A DNA stretch of 64,000 nucleotides from Pseudomonas sp. St316 (GCF_018325905.1 NZ_AP021901.1:2666001-2730000), one strand, 5' to 3'; counted from the first letter of the stretch, positions 18,170 to 27,301 are shown. Translations and numbers: made by a program. Notes: generated from the sequence alone by a model not told the origin.

Positions 18170-18340
18170 TTACAGCGCCTTGCTGACCTTGAGATCGCTG
18201 ATCACATCGTCGGTTTCGCCGTGCAGCTTGTGCAGCGCCGCCCTGGCTTCTTCCTCGGTACCGGTTTGCAGTTGCGCGAACTCGAAACGGCGTTCGCCAT
18301 TGAGCTTGTACTTGATGACGTATTTGGTCGTCTGGGCCAC
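18170..18340 (-). CDS. Small hypothetical protein (56 aa, GTG start)
   Basis: A short frame read from GTG at 18340 to TAA at 18170: it begins MAQTTKYVIKYKLNGERRFE and ends DDVISDLKVSKAL. Codon usage follows the local GC-rich pattern and the composition is that of a folded alpha/beta mini-protein. The start lies 30 bp after the stop of the DUF1883 gene on the same strand, so the two are probably co-transcribed. I do not recognise a named family. The GTG start and small size make it easy to miss. Confidence 0.6.
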   Translation of the reverse strand: MAQTTKYVIKYKLNGERRFEFAQLQTGTEEEARAALHKLHGETDDVISDLKVSKAL

Positions 18341-18370
18341 GGTTTTGCCTGTCTTGAAAGTGGGCGAGGC

Positions 18371-18673
18371 TCAGCTCAGTTTCGAGCTGGAACGCCGGAT
18401 GATCTTGATCTTGTGGGTCAGGGTCGGCTTGCGCGTGACGCTGATTGCACGGTGGTTGACGGTGTCGATGGTAATGTTCCAGAAACCGGTGCTAGGGGCA
18501 GTGATCCGGGCCGGGAAGGTGTCGAACGCGCCGCCGTGATACGTGTGCCGGCCGCCGTTCTTGAAGCTACGGAAGTTGGCGTCGTTCATCAAACGAATGT
18601 TGCACATTTGGGAGCATTCGATGACGACGATGTCGTCTTCGTTCAGGTGCTCGCGCTGGTGGATGAATTTCAT
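18371..18673 (-). CDS. DUF1883 domain-containing protein
   Basis: A 100-residue protein with the DUF1883 pattern: MKFIHQREHLNEDDIVVIEC, then NIRLMNDANFRSFKNGGRHT, and a closing strand with GFWNITIDTVN. The family is small, beta-rich and of unknown function; in some proteins it is fused to TIR domains, in others it stands alone as here. The ATG at 18673 has an excellent GGAGG site 5 bp upstream, which rules out the longer open frame. It probably forms a two-gene unit with the 56-residue protein downstream. Confidence 0.82.
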   Translation of the reverse strand: MKFIHQREHLNEDDIVVIECSQMCNIRLMNDANFRSFKNGGRHTYHGGAFDTFPARITAPSTGFWNITIDTVNHRAISVTRKPTLTHKIKIIRRSSSKLS

Positions 18674-18876
18674 GGGCGCCTCCAGAAGGGCTTTTTCTAC
18701 AAAATCAAAACGATAGAAAGGGGCAATGATGCGCAGTTTATCAGCCCCGAGTGTTAATATCCGACCCGCGCGCCAGGCTTTGTTCATTTATTGCAGGTTG
18801 CGGGAAAAATAAAGCGGTGCGGCACCGGAGAAAAACGGCGTCTGCACTGTCGGAGGATCTTTATCGGAGGAATCAT

Positions 18877-19227
18877 ATGAAGCGCAGCGTGTGGGTGTTG
18901 GCATTGGCCATGAGTGGATGTGCATCGGTATCGGACATCAACCAGACGCCCCCCACCATGAGCGTCATCTCTGGAAAGAAACCTCACGAATATGCCAAAT
19001 GTATTTCCGACAAGCTGGCCAGCAGCCGTGGTTCGCTGCAAATGGAGCCGCACAAGAACGGCGTGCGACTGATCGTTCCGGGCAAGCTGTCGACCTTGCC
19101 GGCAGCGGTGTTCGACATTGATGAGCGCTCCAGTGGCAGTAGCATCAAGCTGCACGAAAGCATGTCAAACGTGCCTGTGCGTCCTGGCGACGTGCAGGAC
19201 GCGGCCAACGCCTGCATTTCCGGCTGA
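18877..19227 (+). CDS. Putative lipoprotein of unknown function
   Basis: A 116-residue protein with a type II signal peptide: MKRSVWVLALAMSGC with the lipobox LAMSGC, lipidated Cys15. The mature part (YAKCISDKLASSRGS, then LPAAVFDIDERSSGS) has two further cysteines, in KCIS and NACISG, near the two ends of the domain, which could form a disulphide. The ATG at 18877 is preceded by CGGAGG. It is monocistronic. The function is unknown; the pattern is shared by small envelope lipoproteins of pseudomonads. Confidence 0.75.
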   Translation: MKRSVWVLALAMSGCASVSDINQTPPTMSVISGKKPHEYAKCISDKLASSRGSLQMEPHKNGVRLIVPGKLSTLPAAVFDIDERSSGSSIKLHESMSNVPVRPGDVQDAANACISG

Positions 19228-19283
19228 TCGCAGGCCGCGCCTGACGAGTGGGCCTGGCATCGGATAAACTGCAGCCCTCGACA

Positions 19284-19317
19284 AAAAATGCCGCCACGGT
19301 TCACGTTGGCGGCATTG
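19284..19317 (+). terminator. Hairpin after the lipoprotein gene
   Basis: Arms AATGCCGCCA and TGGCGGCATT around a 10-base loop, followed by a weak T-rich stretch. It lies between two plus-strand genes and could end the upstream transcript; the T-tract is poor. Confidence 0.5.
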
Positions 19318-19336
19318 TCATTTATGGAGCCAGTCA

Positions 19337-19567
19337 ATGAAACGCGAGCAGGTGCGCGAGCGCCATGCAGAAGGTCTGATCTTTGCGACCCACGTGATTC
19401 AGAATCCGGCGAGCCCGGGTGAATGGATCGTCTTCTTCAAGAAAAGCGCCGGGCGCAGTTTTTTCCTGGTGGATGAGCAGGATGAGGTCGAGTCCTTCAG
19501 CAGCCTCGACGAACTGGTCGAGACGATACGCGGCCTGGGCATCAAGTTCGCCGAGATCCACATATAG
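19337..19567 (+). CDS. Hypothetical protein (76 aa)
   Basis: A short cytosolic protein, MKREQVRERHAEGLIFATHV at the start and LDELVETIRGLGIKFAEIHI at the end. It has a compact alpha/beta pattern with no signal peptide or membrane helix. The middle (WIVFFKKSAGRSFFLVD) has alternating hydrophobics typical of beta strands. It is convergent with the lipoprotein gene at 19571, only 3 bp apart. I do not recognise the family. Confidence 0.68.
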   Translation: MKREQVRERHAEGLIFATHVIQNPASPGEWIVFFKKSAGRSFFLVDEQDEVESFSSLDELVETIRGLGIKFAEIHI

Positions 19568-19570
19568 TTC

Positions 19571-19852
19571 TTACTTGCACACCACCACGACGCTGCGGCT
19601 GGTGTAGTTGCCGACGTCGACACCCAGGGTCTTTTCGCTTTCCTTGGCCTGCGGTGTGCCATCGGTGCCGACGATGCGATAGCCGGTGCCAGCACAGGAT
19701 GCATCGGCTTTTTCATAACAGGTGGCCCAGTCATTGGCTTCGCCGGAGCAATCGATGGTCAGCCCCTGTTCGCCATTGTCCAGGTAGGTTTTTTCGGCAG
19801 AGGCACAGCCTGCCAAGGCCAGGACTGCAAACAGCGCCAGAAGTGTTTTCAT
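19571..19852 (-). CDS. Putative small lipoprotein
   Basis: A 93-residue protein with a lipoprotein signal MKTLLALFAVLALAGC (lipobox LAGC, Cys16). The mature domain has four cysteines (TIDCSGEANDWATCYEKADA, then SCAGTGYRI and VVVVCK), a spacing that suggests two disulphides in the periplasm. The short WATCYEKA motif recurs in small envelope lipoproteins. The function is unknown. It ends 3 bp from the convergent 76-residue gene. Confidence 0.75.
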   Translation of the reverse strand: MKTLLALFAVLALAGCASAEKTYLDNGEQGLTIDCSGEANDWATCYEKADASCAGTGYRIVGTDGTPQAKESEKTLGVDVGNYTSRSVVVVCK

Positions 19853-19978
19853 GGAATAGTCATCGAGAAGGGAGGGGCAGGCGCGAGATTATAGCGAATG
19901 GCCATTGCGGTACAGCTAAAGTACAGCTAAACCAGCCTCGTTCAATGCCCGGGTGACATCTACTGGAGGCTCGTCTGG

Positions 19979-20194
19979 TTACTTCTTGCGGCGGGGGCTG
20001 CGTGCGGGAGCGGTGTCGCGTTCTTTCGCCGCGGGGGCCTCGCGCTCATCCTGGAATACCGCGGCCACTTCCACTGCCATGGCCTTGCTGGGCAAGGGAC
20101 CGGCGACCTGCTCACCGTGGTAGTTGATAATCCACCATTGGCCGTCCTTGCCCTGGCTGACCGAATAACCGTTTGCGTTTCTTGTTGCCGACAT
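19979..20194 (-). CDS. Hypothetical protein with a basic C-terminal tail (71 aa)
   Basis: A 71-residue protein that begins MSATRNANGYSVSQGKDGQW and ends in an Arg/Lys/Pro/Ala-rich tail (APARSPRRKK). The N-terminal 45 residues look like a small beta fold similar to DUF2188-type domains (WWIINYHGEQVAGPLPSKAM); the tail may bind nucleic acid. That reading is tentative. It is transcribed alone, away from galU. Confidence 0.62.
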   Translation of the reverse strand: MSATRNANGYSVSQGKDGQWWIINYHGEQVAGPLPSKAMAVEVAAVFQDEREAPAAKERDTAPARSPRRKK

Positions 20195-20430
20195 CTAGTT
20201 GCCTCAATTGGCGTGATCAAGGGCACCATGATACGTCAAATGCTCGCAAACAGCGCCTACTGGCGTACAGTGGGGGCCGCTGCAGCCATCGAAACGAAAG
20301 GCGATTGAACTATCCGCCGTTTTTTATTTCTCTATGATGGCACCGGTTGGCCAGTGCGGGCATTGTAAGGTGCCTGTTGCCTGATTAGACTGCGCCGAAA
20401 CTCGTACACACCGCCTTTTCAAGGACTTAT

Positions 20431-21270
20431 ATGATCAAGAAATGCTTGTTCCCAGCAGCCGGTTACGGTACTCGCTTCCTGCCAGCGACTAAAGCCATGC
20501 CCAAAGAAATGCTGCCGGTGGTGAACAAGCCACTGATCCAGTACGGCGTCGAAGAAGCCCTTGATGCGGGCCTGACGGAAATCTCCATCGTCACCGGTCG
20601 CGGCAAACGCGCCCTGGAAGACCATTTCGACATCAGCTACGAGCTGGAAAACCAGATCAAGGGCACCGACAAGGAAAAATACCTGGTCGGCATCCGCAAA
20701 CTGCTGGACGAGTGCTCGTTCTCCTACACCCGTCAGACCGAAATGAAGGGCCTGGGCCACGCGATCCTGACCGGCCGCCCACTGATCGGTGACGAACCGT
20801 TCGCCGTGGTCCTGGCGGACGACCTGTGCGTCAACCTCGAAGGCGACGGCGTACTGACCCAGATGGTCAAGCTGTACAAGCAGTTCCGCTGCTCCATCGT
20901 GGCGATCCAGGAAGTCGATCCGCAGGAAACCAACAAGTACGGCGTGATTGCCGGCGAAATGATCCGCGACGACATCTACCGCGTTCACAGCATGGTTGAA
21001 AAACCAAAACCTGAAGACGCACCGTCGAACCTGGCGATCATCGGCCGCTACATCCTGACCCCGGACATTTTCGACCTGATCGAACAGACCGAACCAGGCA
21101 AGGGCGGCGAAATCCAGATCACCGACGCCCTGATGAAACAGGCCCAGAACGGCTGCGTCATGGCCTACAAGTTCAAGGGCAAGCGTTTCGACTGCGGTGG
21201 CGCCGAAGGCTACATCGACGCGACCAACTTCTGCTTCGAGAACTTCTACAAGACCGGCAAGGCTTACTAA
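20431..21270 (+). CDS. galU: UTP-glucose-1-phosphate uridylyltransferase GalU
   Basis: Makes UDP-glucose from UTP and glucose 1-phosphate, feeding lipopolysaccharide core, exopolysaccharide and trehalose synthesis. The 279-residue protein opens with the nucleotidyltransferase signature AAGYGTRFLPATKAMPKEML, followed by the acidic substrate loop VVLADDLCVN and the C-terminal GKRFDCGGAEGYIDAT. Length and motifs are those of bacterial GalU. It is monocistronic and ends in a strong intrinsic terminator. The 235 bp upstream holds the promoter; I could not pick a convincing -35/-10 pair. Confidence 0.97.
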   Translation: MIKKCLFPAAGYGTRFLPATKAMPKEMLPVVNKPLIQYGVEEALDAGLTEISIVTGRGKRALEDHFDISYELENQIKGTDKEKYLVGIRKLLDECSFSYTRQTEMKGLGHAILTGRPLIGDEPFAVVLADDLCVNLEGDGVLTQMVKLYKQFRCSIVAIQEVDPQETNKYGVIAGEMIRDDIYRVHSMVEKPKPEDAPSNLAIIGRYILTPDIFDLIEQTEPGKGGEIQITDALMKQAQNGCVMAYKFKGKRFDCGGAEGYIDATNFCFENFYKTGKAY

Positions 21271-21287
21271 GCCAGCGCCACGCCTTG

Positions 21288-21320
21288 AAAAACGCCCCGA
21301 CTGGTTCGGGGCGTTTTTTT
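21288..21320 (+). terminator. Intrinsic terminator of galU
   Basis: AACGCCCCGA and TCGGGGCGTT around a short loop, followed by a run of seven T, 20 bp after the galU stop. Confidence 0.92.
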
Positions 21321-21369
21321 GCGTGGGGAAAAGTCTTTCGAAAATCATCGATCACACAAACAAACCCCC

Positions 21370-21460
21370 TGTGGGAGCGAGCTTGCTCGCGATAGCGTCG
21401 GTACATTTAGCATCGATGCAAGCTTAGCCACCGCCATCGCGAGCAAGCTCGCTCCCACAG
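21370..21460. repeat. REPIN between galU and gor
   Basis: Inverted REP pair, TGTGGGAGCGAGCTTGCTCG at the left and its complement at the right, with a 35-bp middle (CATTTAGCATCGATGCAAGC) of the standard type. Confidence 0.9.
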
Positions 21461-21600
21461 GGGTTGCGCTTAACTTGAGCATTGCTGCCAATTCGATCCG
21501 GTCCAGCTGGCTTTTTGGTTTTCCGCCCCCATAACCAACAGCATCGCTGCCTCAGGTGAAAACAGCAGGTATGCTGATGACCTGCCGAAGGAGATAGAAA

Positions 21601-22959
21601 ATGGCCTACGATTTTGACTTGTATGTGGTTGGCGCCGGTTCCGGTGGTGTGCGGGCTGCGCGGTTTGCCGCCGGTTTCGGGGCCAAGGTGGCCGTGGCGG
21701 AAAGCCGGTACCTGGGCGGTACCTGTGTGAACGTGGGCTGCGTGCCGAAAAAACTGCTGGTCTACGGCGCGCATTACGCCGAGGACTTCGAGCAGGCGTC
21801 GGCCTATGGCTGGACAGCGGGCGAGGCGAGTTTCGACTGGGCCACGTTGATCGCCAACAAGGACCGGGAAATCAATCGCCTCAACGGCATCTACCGCAAC
21901 CTGTTGGTCAACAGCGGCGTCGTGCTGCACGAAGGTCACGCCAGGCTGACCGGGCCCAATGAGGTCGAGATCAACGGCCAGCGCTACACCGCCAGGCACA
22001 TCCTGATCGCCACGGGCGGTTGGCCGGTGATCCCGGACATTCCGGGGCGCGAGCACGCCATCAGCTCCAACGAGGCGTTCTTTCTCAAGGAGCTGCCCAA
22101 ACGCGTCATCGTGGTGGGCGGTGGCTACATTGCGGTGGAGTTCGCCGGGATCTTCCACGGCATGGGCGCGCAGACATCCTTGCTCTATCGCGGTGAGCTG
22201 TTCCTGCGTGGCTTCGATGGTGCGGTGCGCAAACACCTGGCGCAAGAGCTGGACCGTCGTGGCCTGGACCTGCAATTCAACGCCGACATCGAGCGCATCG
22301 ACAAGCTGGACGACGCCAGCCTCAAGGTGACTCTCAAGGACGGTCGCACGCTGCTGACCGACTGCGTGTTCTACGCCACTGGCCGACGGCCGATGCTCGA
22401 CAACCTTGGGCTGGAAACCACCGGCGTCACGCTGGATGAGAAGGGGTTTGTCCAGGTCAACGAAAAATACGAGACCACCGAGCCTTCGATCCTGGCCATT
22501 GGCGACGTGATCGGTCGCGTCCAGCTCACCCCCGTTGCCCTGGCTGAAGGCATGGCGGTGGCGCGGCGTCTGTTCAAGCCCGAGCAGTATCGATTGGTGG
22601 ATTACCGGATGATTCCCACCGCCGTGTTCAGCCTGCCGAATATCGGCACGGTGGGCTTGACCGAAGAGCAGGCTCGGGAGGAAGGGCATGAGGTGGAGAT
22701 TTTCGAAAGCCGCTTCCGGCCGATGAAGCTGAGCTTGACCGAATGCCAGGAGCGCACCCTGATGAAACTGGTGGTGGATGCCCGCACCGACAAGGTGCTG
22801 GGTTGCCACATGGTCGGGCCGGATGCCGGTGAAATCGTCCAAGGGCTGGCCATTGCCCTCAAGGCCGGTGCCACCAAGCGCGACTTCGACGAAACCATCG
22901 GCGTGCACCCGACGGCTGCCGAAGAGTTCGTGACGATGCGTACCCCCGTAGCCTCCTGA
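21601..22959 (+). CDS. gor: Glutathione-disulfide reductase
   Basis: NADPH-dependent flavoenzyme that regenerates glutathione. The 452 residues show an FAD-binding Rossmann motif ([13 protein letters not shown]), the redox disulphide [13 protein letters not shown] (Cys42, Cys47), the NADPH motif [13 protein letters not shown], a second FAD motif ([13 protein letters not shown]) and the C-terminal catalytic HPTAAEEFV. The interface lacks the lipoamide dehydrogenase features, so glutathione reductase is the best call. AAGGAG lies 9 bp before the ATG. It is followed by a hairpin and then ahpC, forming a thiol and peroxide defence neighbourhood without being one operon. Confidence 0.94.
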   Translation: MAYDFDLYVVGAGSGGVRAARFAAGFGAKVAVAESRYLGGTCVNVGCVPKKLLVYGAHYAEDFEQASAYGWTAGEASFDWATLIANKDREINRLNGIYRNLLVNSGVVLHEGHARLTGPNEVEINGQRYTARHILIATGGWPVIPDIPGREHAISSNEAFFLKELPKRVIVVGGGYIAVEFAGIFHGMGAQTSLLYRGELFLRGFDGAVRKHLAQELDRRGLDLQFNADIERIDKLDDASLKVTLKDGRTLLTDCVFYATGRRPMLDNLGLETTGVTLDEKGFVQVNEKYETTEPSILAIGDVIGRVQLTPVALAEGMAVARRLFKPEQYRLVDYRMIPTAVFSLPNIGTVGLTEEQAREEGHEVEIFESRFRPMKLSLTECQERTLMKLVVDARTDKVLGCHMVGPDAGEIVQGLAIALKAGATKRDFDETIGVHPTAAEEFVTMRTPVAS

Positions 22960-22973
22960 ATCCCCGACGAACC

Positions 22974-22999
22974 TATGGCGAGCGAGCCCGCTCGCCATA
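22974..22999 (+). terminator. Hairpin terminator-like element after gor
   Basis: Perfect 10-bp arms TATGGCGAGC and GCTCGCCATA with a 6-base loop, followed by TTATGTTTTCTT. It resembles a half REP element and lies 15 bp after the gor stop. Confidence 0.6.
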
Positions 23000-23133
23000 T
23001 TATGTTTTCTTCTATCTATTTAGCGGCTGATAGCCAAAACCAATCATTCACATCAGGTTTGCCAATGAGCCAGCCTGGGGATGAGTGGTTAAGATCCTCT
23101 CCATCAACTTTCAACCCTGATGGAGAAACATCG

Positions 23134-23697
23134 ATGCCTATCATCAACAGCCAAGTCAAACCGTTCAAAGCTACCGCCTTCAAAAACGGCGCATTCGTTG
23201 AAGTCTCGGACGCCGACCTGAAAGGCAAGTGGTCCGTCGTCTTCTTCTACCCAGCCGACTTCACCTTCGTTTGCCCAACCGAACTGGAAGACCTGGCCGA
23301 CAACTACGCCGAGTTCCAGAAACTGGGCGTCGAGATCTACAGCGTCTCCACTGACACTCACTTTGCCCACGCCGCCTGGCACAACACTTCGCCAGCCATC
23401 GGCAAGATCCAGTACACCATGATCGGTGACCCAACCCTGACCATCTCCCGCAACTTCGACGTGCTGATCGAAGAAGCCGGCCTGGCCGACCGCGGTACGT
23501 TCGTGATCAACCCGGAAGGCCAGATCAAGATCGTTGAAATCAACGATGGCGGTGTAGGCCGTGACGCTTCCGAGCTGCTGCGCAAGATCAAGGCTGCCCA
23601 GTACGTTGCCGCTCACCCGGGCGAAGTCTGCCCAGCCAAGTGGAAAGAAGGCGAGGCCACCTTGGCTCCGTCCCTGGACCTGGTCGGCAAGATCTAA
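23134..23697 (+). CDS. ahpC: Alkyl hydroperoxide reductase subunit C (peroxiredoxin)
   Basis: A typical 2-Cys peroxiredoxin of 187 residues that reduces H2O2 and organic peroxides. The peroxidatic Cys47 is in [10 protein letters not shown] and the resolving Cys166 in [10 protein letters not shown]; the GGLG-like loop and YF-type C-terminus of sensitive peroxiredoxins appear as NDGGVGR and the DLVGKI end. AhpF, the next gene, reduces it with NADH. The start at 23134 ([10 protein letters not shown]) is the conserved one with TGGAGA upstream. Codon usage is highly biased, as expected for an abundant protein. OxyR control is usual but I could not identify a full OxyR site. Confidence 0.97.
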   Translation: MPIINSQVKPFKATAFKNGAFVEVSDADLKGKWSVVFFYPADFTFVCPTELEDLADNYAEFQKLGVEIYSVSTDTHFAHAAWHNTSPAIGKIQYTMIGDPTLTISRNFDVLIEEAGLADRGTFVINPEGQIKIVEINDGGVGRDASELLRKIKAAQYVAAHPGEVCPAKWKEGEATLAPSLDLVGKI

Positions 23698-23752
23698 GTC
23701 TGTGAGTCATCCGAGGGCGATCCGCTCTTAATCAAGTAAGCCGCTTCGCCCC

Positions 23753-23792
23753 AAAAAACGCCCGGGCGAGATTCGCTCGGGCGTTGTTTTTT
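23753..23792 (+). terminator. Terminator between ahpC and ahpF
   Basis: AAAAAACGCCCGGGCGAG pairs with CGCTCGGGCGTTGTTTTTT (one mismatch in the stem). It lies between the two genes, so ahpF is probably expressed by read-through or from its own promoter at a lower level. Confidence 0.88.
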
Positions 23793-23821
23793 CTGAAATT
23801 CAAAAAATGGAAATCGCCCGT

Positions 23822-25384
23822 ATGTTGGACGCCAATCTTAAAGCTCAGTTGAAGTCATACCTGGAACGGGTCACCCAGCCGATCGAGATCGTCGCCTCCC
23901 TCGACGACGGTGCGAAATCCCAGGAAATGCTCGCGTTACTCCAAGACGTTGCCAGTCTTTCCCATCAGATTACCTTGCTCGACAACGGCACCGATGCGCG
24001 CAAGCCTTCGTTCTCGTTGAATCGCCCGGGAGCCGATATCAGCCTGCGTTTTGCCGGCATTCCCATGGGCCACGAATTCACTTCGCTGGTGTTGGCCTTG
24101 CTGCAAGTTGGCGGCCACCCTTCGAAGGCCAGTGTCGAAGTGATCGAACAGATCCGCTCCCTGAAAGGCGAGTTCAACTTCGAGACCTATTTCTCGCTGT
24201 CGTGCCAGAACTGCCCGGACGTGGTCCAGGCGCTGAACCTGATGGCGGTGCTGAACCCCAACATTCGTCACGTCGCCATCGACGGCGCGCTGTTCCAGGC
24301 CGAAGTCGATGAACGCCAGATCATGGCCGTGCCAAGTGTGTACCTCAACGGTGTGAACTTCGGCCAGGGCCGCATGGGCCTGGAAGAGATTCTCGCCAAG
24401 ATCGACACCAGCGGCATCGAACGCCAGGCCGAGAGACTCAGCGCCAAGGATGCCTTTGATGTGCTGGTGGTCGGCGGTGGCCCGGCCGGCGCTTCGGCGG
24501 CAATCTACGCGGCTCGTAAAGGCATCCGCACGGGCGTGGCGGCCGAACGTTTCGGCGGCCAGGTGCTCGACACCATGGCCATCGAGAACTTCATCTCGGT
24601 CCAGGAAACCGAAGGGCCGAAACTGGCCGTCGCCCTGGAAGAACACGTCAAGCAGTACGACGTGGACATCATGAACCTGCAACGTGCCGACGCCTTGGTG
24701 CCAGGCAAGGACGGCGGGCTGCATGAAATCAAGTTCGCCAGCGGTGCGAGCCTCAAGGCCAAGACTGTGATCCTGGCGACCGGTGCCCGCTGGCGTGAAA
24801 TGAACGTGCCGGGCGAGCAGCAGTATCGCAACAAGGGCGTGGCGTACTGCCCGCACTGCGACGGTCCGCTGTTCAAAGGCAAGCGCGTGGCGGTGATCGG
24901 CGGTGGTAACTCCGGCGTCGAGGCGGCCATCGACCTGGCCGGTATCGTTGCCCACGTCACGTTGCTGGAGTTCGATGTGCAATTGCGCGCCGACGCGGTG
25001 TTGCAGCGCAAGCTGCATAGCCTGCCAAACGTGACGGTGATTACCAACGCCCAGACCACCGAAGTGACTGGCGACGGTCAGAAGGTCAATGGCTTGCGCT
25101 ACAAGGACCGTCCAAGCGGTGAAGTGCGGGACGTGGTGCTGGAGGGGATCTTCGTGCAGATCGGCCTGTTGCCCAACACCGACTGGCTCAAAGGCACCGT
25201 CGAGCTGTCGCCGCGGGGTGAGATTATCGTCGACGCCCGCGGTGAAACCTCGATCCCTGGTGTGTTTGCCGCCGGTGACGTGACCACCGTGCCGTACAAA
25301 CAGATCGTGATTGCCGTAGGCGAGGGCGCCAAGGCTTCGCTGAGCGCCTTCGACCACCTGATCCGTACCTCTGCGCCGGCCTGA
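23822..25384 (+). CDS. ahpF: Alkyl hydroperoxide reductase subunit F
   Basis: The NADH:disulphide oxidoreductase that reduces AhpC, 520 residues. The N-terminal tandem thioredoxin-like domain has the CxxC motif [11 protein letters not shown]; then come the FAD motif [18 protein letters not shown], the thioredoxin-reductase-type CxxC in [12 protein letters not shown], the NAD motif [14 protein letters not shown] and the closing [13 protein letters not shown]. The start at 23822 ([11 protein letters not shown]) is the conserved N-terminus; an ATG 15 bp earlier is not needed. A terminator precedes the gene and a strong one follows it. Confidence 0.97.
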   Translation: MLDANLKAQLKSYLERVTQPIEIVASLDDGAKSQEMLALLQDVASLSHQITLLDNGTDARKPSFSLNRPGADISLRFAGIPMGHEFTSLVLALLQVGGHPSKASVEVIEQIRSLKGEFNFETYFSLSCQNCPDVVQALNLMAVLNPNIRHVAIDGALFQAEVDERQIMAVPSVYLNGVNFGQGRMGLEEILAKIDTSGIERQAERLSAKDAFDVLVVGGGPAGASAAIYAARKGIRTGVAAERFGGQVLDTMAIENFISVQETEGPKLAVALEEHVKQYDVDIMNLQRADALVPGKDGGLHEIKFASGASLKAKTVILATGARWREMNVPGEQQYRNKGVAYCPHCDGPLFKGKRVAVIGGGNSGVEAAIDLAGIVAHVTLLEFDVQLRADAVLQRKLHSLPNVTVITNAQTTEVTGDGQKVNGLRYKDRPSGEVRDVVLEGIFVQIGLLPNTDWLKGTVELSPRGEIIVDARGETSIPGVFAAGDVTTVPYKQIVIAVGEGAKASLSAFDHLIRTSAPA

Positions 25385-25400
25385 ATAGCCAATAGCGGAA

Positions 25401-25442
25401 AAAACAAAACCCCATGAGCCTGGCTCATGGGGTTTTGTTTTG
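25401..25442 (+). terminator. Intrinsic terminator of ahpF
   Basis: A near-perfect symmetrical hairpin: AAAACAAAACCCCATGAGCC pairs with GGCTCATGGGGTTTTGTTTT. The A-rich left side means it could also act on the opposite strand. Confidence 0.92.
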
Positions 25443-25456
25443 GATCACACATAACC

Positions 25457-25546
25457 TGTGGGAGCGAGCTTGCTCGCGATAGAGGTCTGTCTGACACATC
25501 AATGTTGAATGTGCTGCAGCTATCGCGAGCAAGCTCGCTCCCACAG
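25457..25546. repeat. REPIN between ahpF and gloA
   Basis: Inverted REP pair TGTGGGAGCGAGCTTGCTCG and its complement, with a central stretch ending in GCTGCAGCTATC. Confidence 0.9.
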
Positions 25547-25598
25547 GGGGGCTAATGTGGTTGTAGCGTTTGTGTTTCCTGCAAACCCTACTGTGGGC

Positions 25599-26120
25599 CT
25601 AGAGCGGCGCCGGCTGGATGATTTCGACCCAGTAGCCATCCGGGTCCTTGATGAAGGCCAGGCTTTTCATGCGACCGTCGCTCAGGCGTTTCTGGAAATC
25701 GCAGCCCAGTGCTTCGAAGCGCTCGCAGGCGGCGACGACGTCCGGTACCGAGATGCAGATGTGGCCGAAGCCGCGTGGGTCGGTGTTGCCGTTATGGTAG
25801 GCGAACGCCGGGTCGCTTTCGGTGCCGTGGTTGTGGGTCAGTTCCAGGATGCCGGGGATCGACTTCATCCATTCGGTCCGCGCCGCCGCGTCTGCCGGGA
25901 TCTGGTTCTTGTCCACCAGTGCCAGGAAGTACAGGCTGAATTCGGCTTCCGGGAAGTCGCGTTTCTCCACCAGCGAGAAACCCAGCACACGGGTGTAGAA
26001 ATCCAGGGACCGGATGATGTCCTTGACCCGCAGCATGGTGTGGTTGAAGACGAACTTGGCCGTGGCGGCGTCGGGTTGGGCGGTGACGCCAGGGAAAGTA
26101 TTGAGTTCGTGCAGGCTCAT
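25599..26120 (-). CDS. gloA: Lactoylglutathione lyase (glyoxalase I)
   Basis: Converts the methylglyoxal-glutathione hemithioacetal to S-lactoylglutathione. At 173 residues it is the longer, eukaryote-like/Pseudomonas GloA form. Metal ligands are visible as His in [10 protein letters not shown], Glu in [10 protein letters not shown], His in GFGHICISV and Glu in YWVEIIQ. The insertion [20 protein letters not shown] is typical of the Zn-type class. The start at 26120 ([11 protein letters not shown]) has a GGAGG site just upstream. It fits beside gor because it needs glutathione. Confidence 0.94.
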   Translation of the reverse strand: MSLHELNTFPGVTAQPDAATAKFVFNHTMLRVKDIIRSLDFYTRVLGFSLVEKRDFPEAEFSLYFLALVDKNQIPADAAARTEWMKSIPGILELTHNHGTESDPAFAYHNGNTDPRGFGHICISVPDVVAACERFEALGCDFQKRLSDGRMKSLAFIKDPDGYWVEIIQPAPL

Positions 26121-26314
26121 GGGCCCTCCGGAAATAAGTGGGGCAAACGGCGTCGCAAGCTTGCTTGCGACGGTTCCTGGGCTTGCGTCAGACAGCTTCC
26201 TTGCAGGTGTGCCCATGATACGCAAGGGGCGCGGTGTCGCCAAACCGCGCGTGGCTATTGCCTGCTGCTGCCTCGGGCTTCAGACTTTATGATTCGCCCT
26301 TGAGTGCCAACGCA

Positions 26315-26842
26315 ATGATTCGACCGTTCCTTTCGCTGTTTGTCCTGTTGTTTGCCTGGATTGCGAGTGTCGGCGGCGTCCAGGCGGACGAACCGCAGAT
26401 TGCCTGGCCCCAAGGCTGGGTTGCCGAGCCGCTGCCCGCCGATGCAGCGGCGCCGGGGCCGTTGCGACAACGTGCAACCAAGAGCGATTCGGCAGGCAAC
26501 GCCGTGATGGTCATGGAGTTGACCACGACTGCTGTCGAGCCCGATCACCAGGTCAACTTGCAAGGCGTGTTGTTGGAAATGCGCAAATCGATCCAGAAGG
26601 ATTTCTTCCAGGACGGTTACCAAAGTGTCTGCACTAAGATCCATGCTTCCATGTTGGGCGGCGTAACTGCGTTGGAAACCACTTGCACGATCACGCAAAA
26701 CGGACGGCATGTATTGTCTCAGGCACTCGTCGCGGCACTAAATGAGGGCAAGGCTTATGTGCTGTCCTATGCAGGGCAGGCGCAGGTGTTTGTTGAAAGC
26801 CAGGATGAAATACAGTCGGTGCGAAACAGTTTGAAACTATAA
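26315..26842 (+). CDS. Secreted protein of the DUF4946 type
   Basis: A 175-residue exported protein: Sec signal MIRPFLSLFVLLFAWIASVG with cleavage near VQA/DEP, then a mature domain with QIAWPQGWVAEPLPAD and two cysteines (VCTKIHASM and TTCTITQNG) that could form a disulphide. The family resemblance is to DUF4946 proteins of pseudomonads, function unknown. The start at 26315 places the signal peptide directly at the N-terminus. It is followed by an intrinsic terminator shared with the convergent mvaU gene. Confidence 0.78.
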   Translation: MIRPFLSLFVLLFAWIASVGGVQADEPQIAWPQGWVAEPLPADAAAPGPLRQRATKSDSAGNAVMVMELTTTAVEPDHQVNLQGVLLEMRKSIQKDFFQDGYQSVCTKIHASMLGGVTALETTCTITQNGRHVLSQALVAALNEGKAYVLSYAGQAQVFVESQDEIQSVRNSLKL

Positions 26843-26889
26843 CGCCGTCAGCATAATACGCTCGGGGTTTAACCCAAAAGTTTAGCCCA

Positions 26890-26924
26890 TAAAAAAGCCC
26901 TGAGTGTATTCAGGGCTTTTTTTG
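26890..26924. terminator. Bidirectional terminator between the DUF4946-like gene and mvaU
   Basis: AAAAAAGCCCTGA and TTCAGGGCTTTTTTT around a short loop, with an A-run on one side and a T-run on the other, so it can end transcripts from both strands. Confidence 0.9.
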
Positions 26925-26935
26925 CATGGGGGCTG

Positions 26936-27301
26936 TCAACCGCGCAACCAGGAGTCGACGGTAGCTGCACCGTACTGTTCTTTCCAGGCTTTCAGGCCGC
27001 GGTGATTGCCGCCCTTGGTCTCGATCAACTCGCCGGAGTGCGGGTTCTGGTAAACCTTTACCACTCGCGCACGGCGGGTCTTGGTGGGTTTGGTCGATTG
27101 CAGGCTCGCCTTGGACGGGTTCGGGTCGAGGATCGCGACGATGTCGCGCAGGCTCTTGCCGTAGGTTTTCATCAGTCCCTGGAGCTTTTCCTCGAATTCG
27201 ATTTCCTTCTTGAGCCCGGCATCGTTCTTCAGCGATTCCAACTGCTTGAGCTGTTCTTGAAGGGCCTTTTCGGCTGCACGAAATTCAGCGAGTCTGGACA
27301 A
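26936..27301 (-). CDS. mvaU: H-NS-family xenogeneic silencer of the MvaT/MvaU type (TTG start)
   Basis: A 121-residue nucleoid protein that binds and silences AT-rich DNA. The N-terminal coiled coil (SRLAEFRAAEKALQEQLKQL, then KKEIEFEEKLQGLMKTYGK) drives oligomerisation. The C-terminal DNA-binding domain has the hallmark KVYQNPHSGELIETKGGNHR and ends WLRG. The opening resembles MvaU more than MvaT (which begins MSLINEYR). The start is best placed at TTG 27301: GGAG lies 8 bp before it, whereas the in-frame ATG at 27319 has no ribosome site and would translate that GGAG. The upstream region is markedly AT-rich, consistent with autoregulation. Confidence 0.88.
   Translation of the reverse strand: MSRLAEFRAAEKALQEQLKQLESLKNDAGLKKEIEFEEKLQGLMKTYGKSLRDIVAILDPNPSKASLQSTKPTKTRRARVVKVYQNPHSGELIETKGGNHRGLKAWKEQYGAATVDSWLRG

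Noticed and set aside
20195..20430. Promoter -35/-10 pair for galU
   Set aside because: TTGAAC and TATGAT are both present but 22 bp apart, which is too long for a sigma-70 promoter.
22960..23133. OxyR site upstream of ahpC
   Set aside because: CTAT and ATAG tetranucleotides are present, but their spacing (10 bp where 7 is required) does not fit the four-tetrad OxyR pattern.
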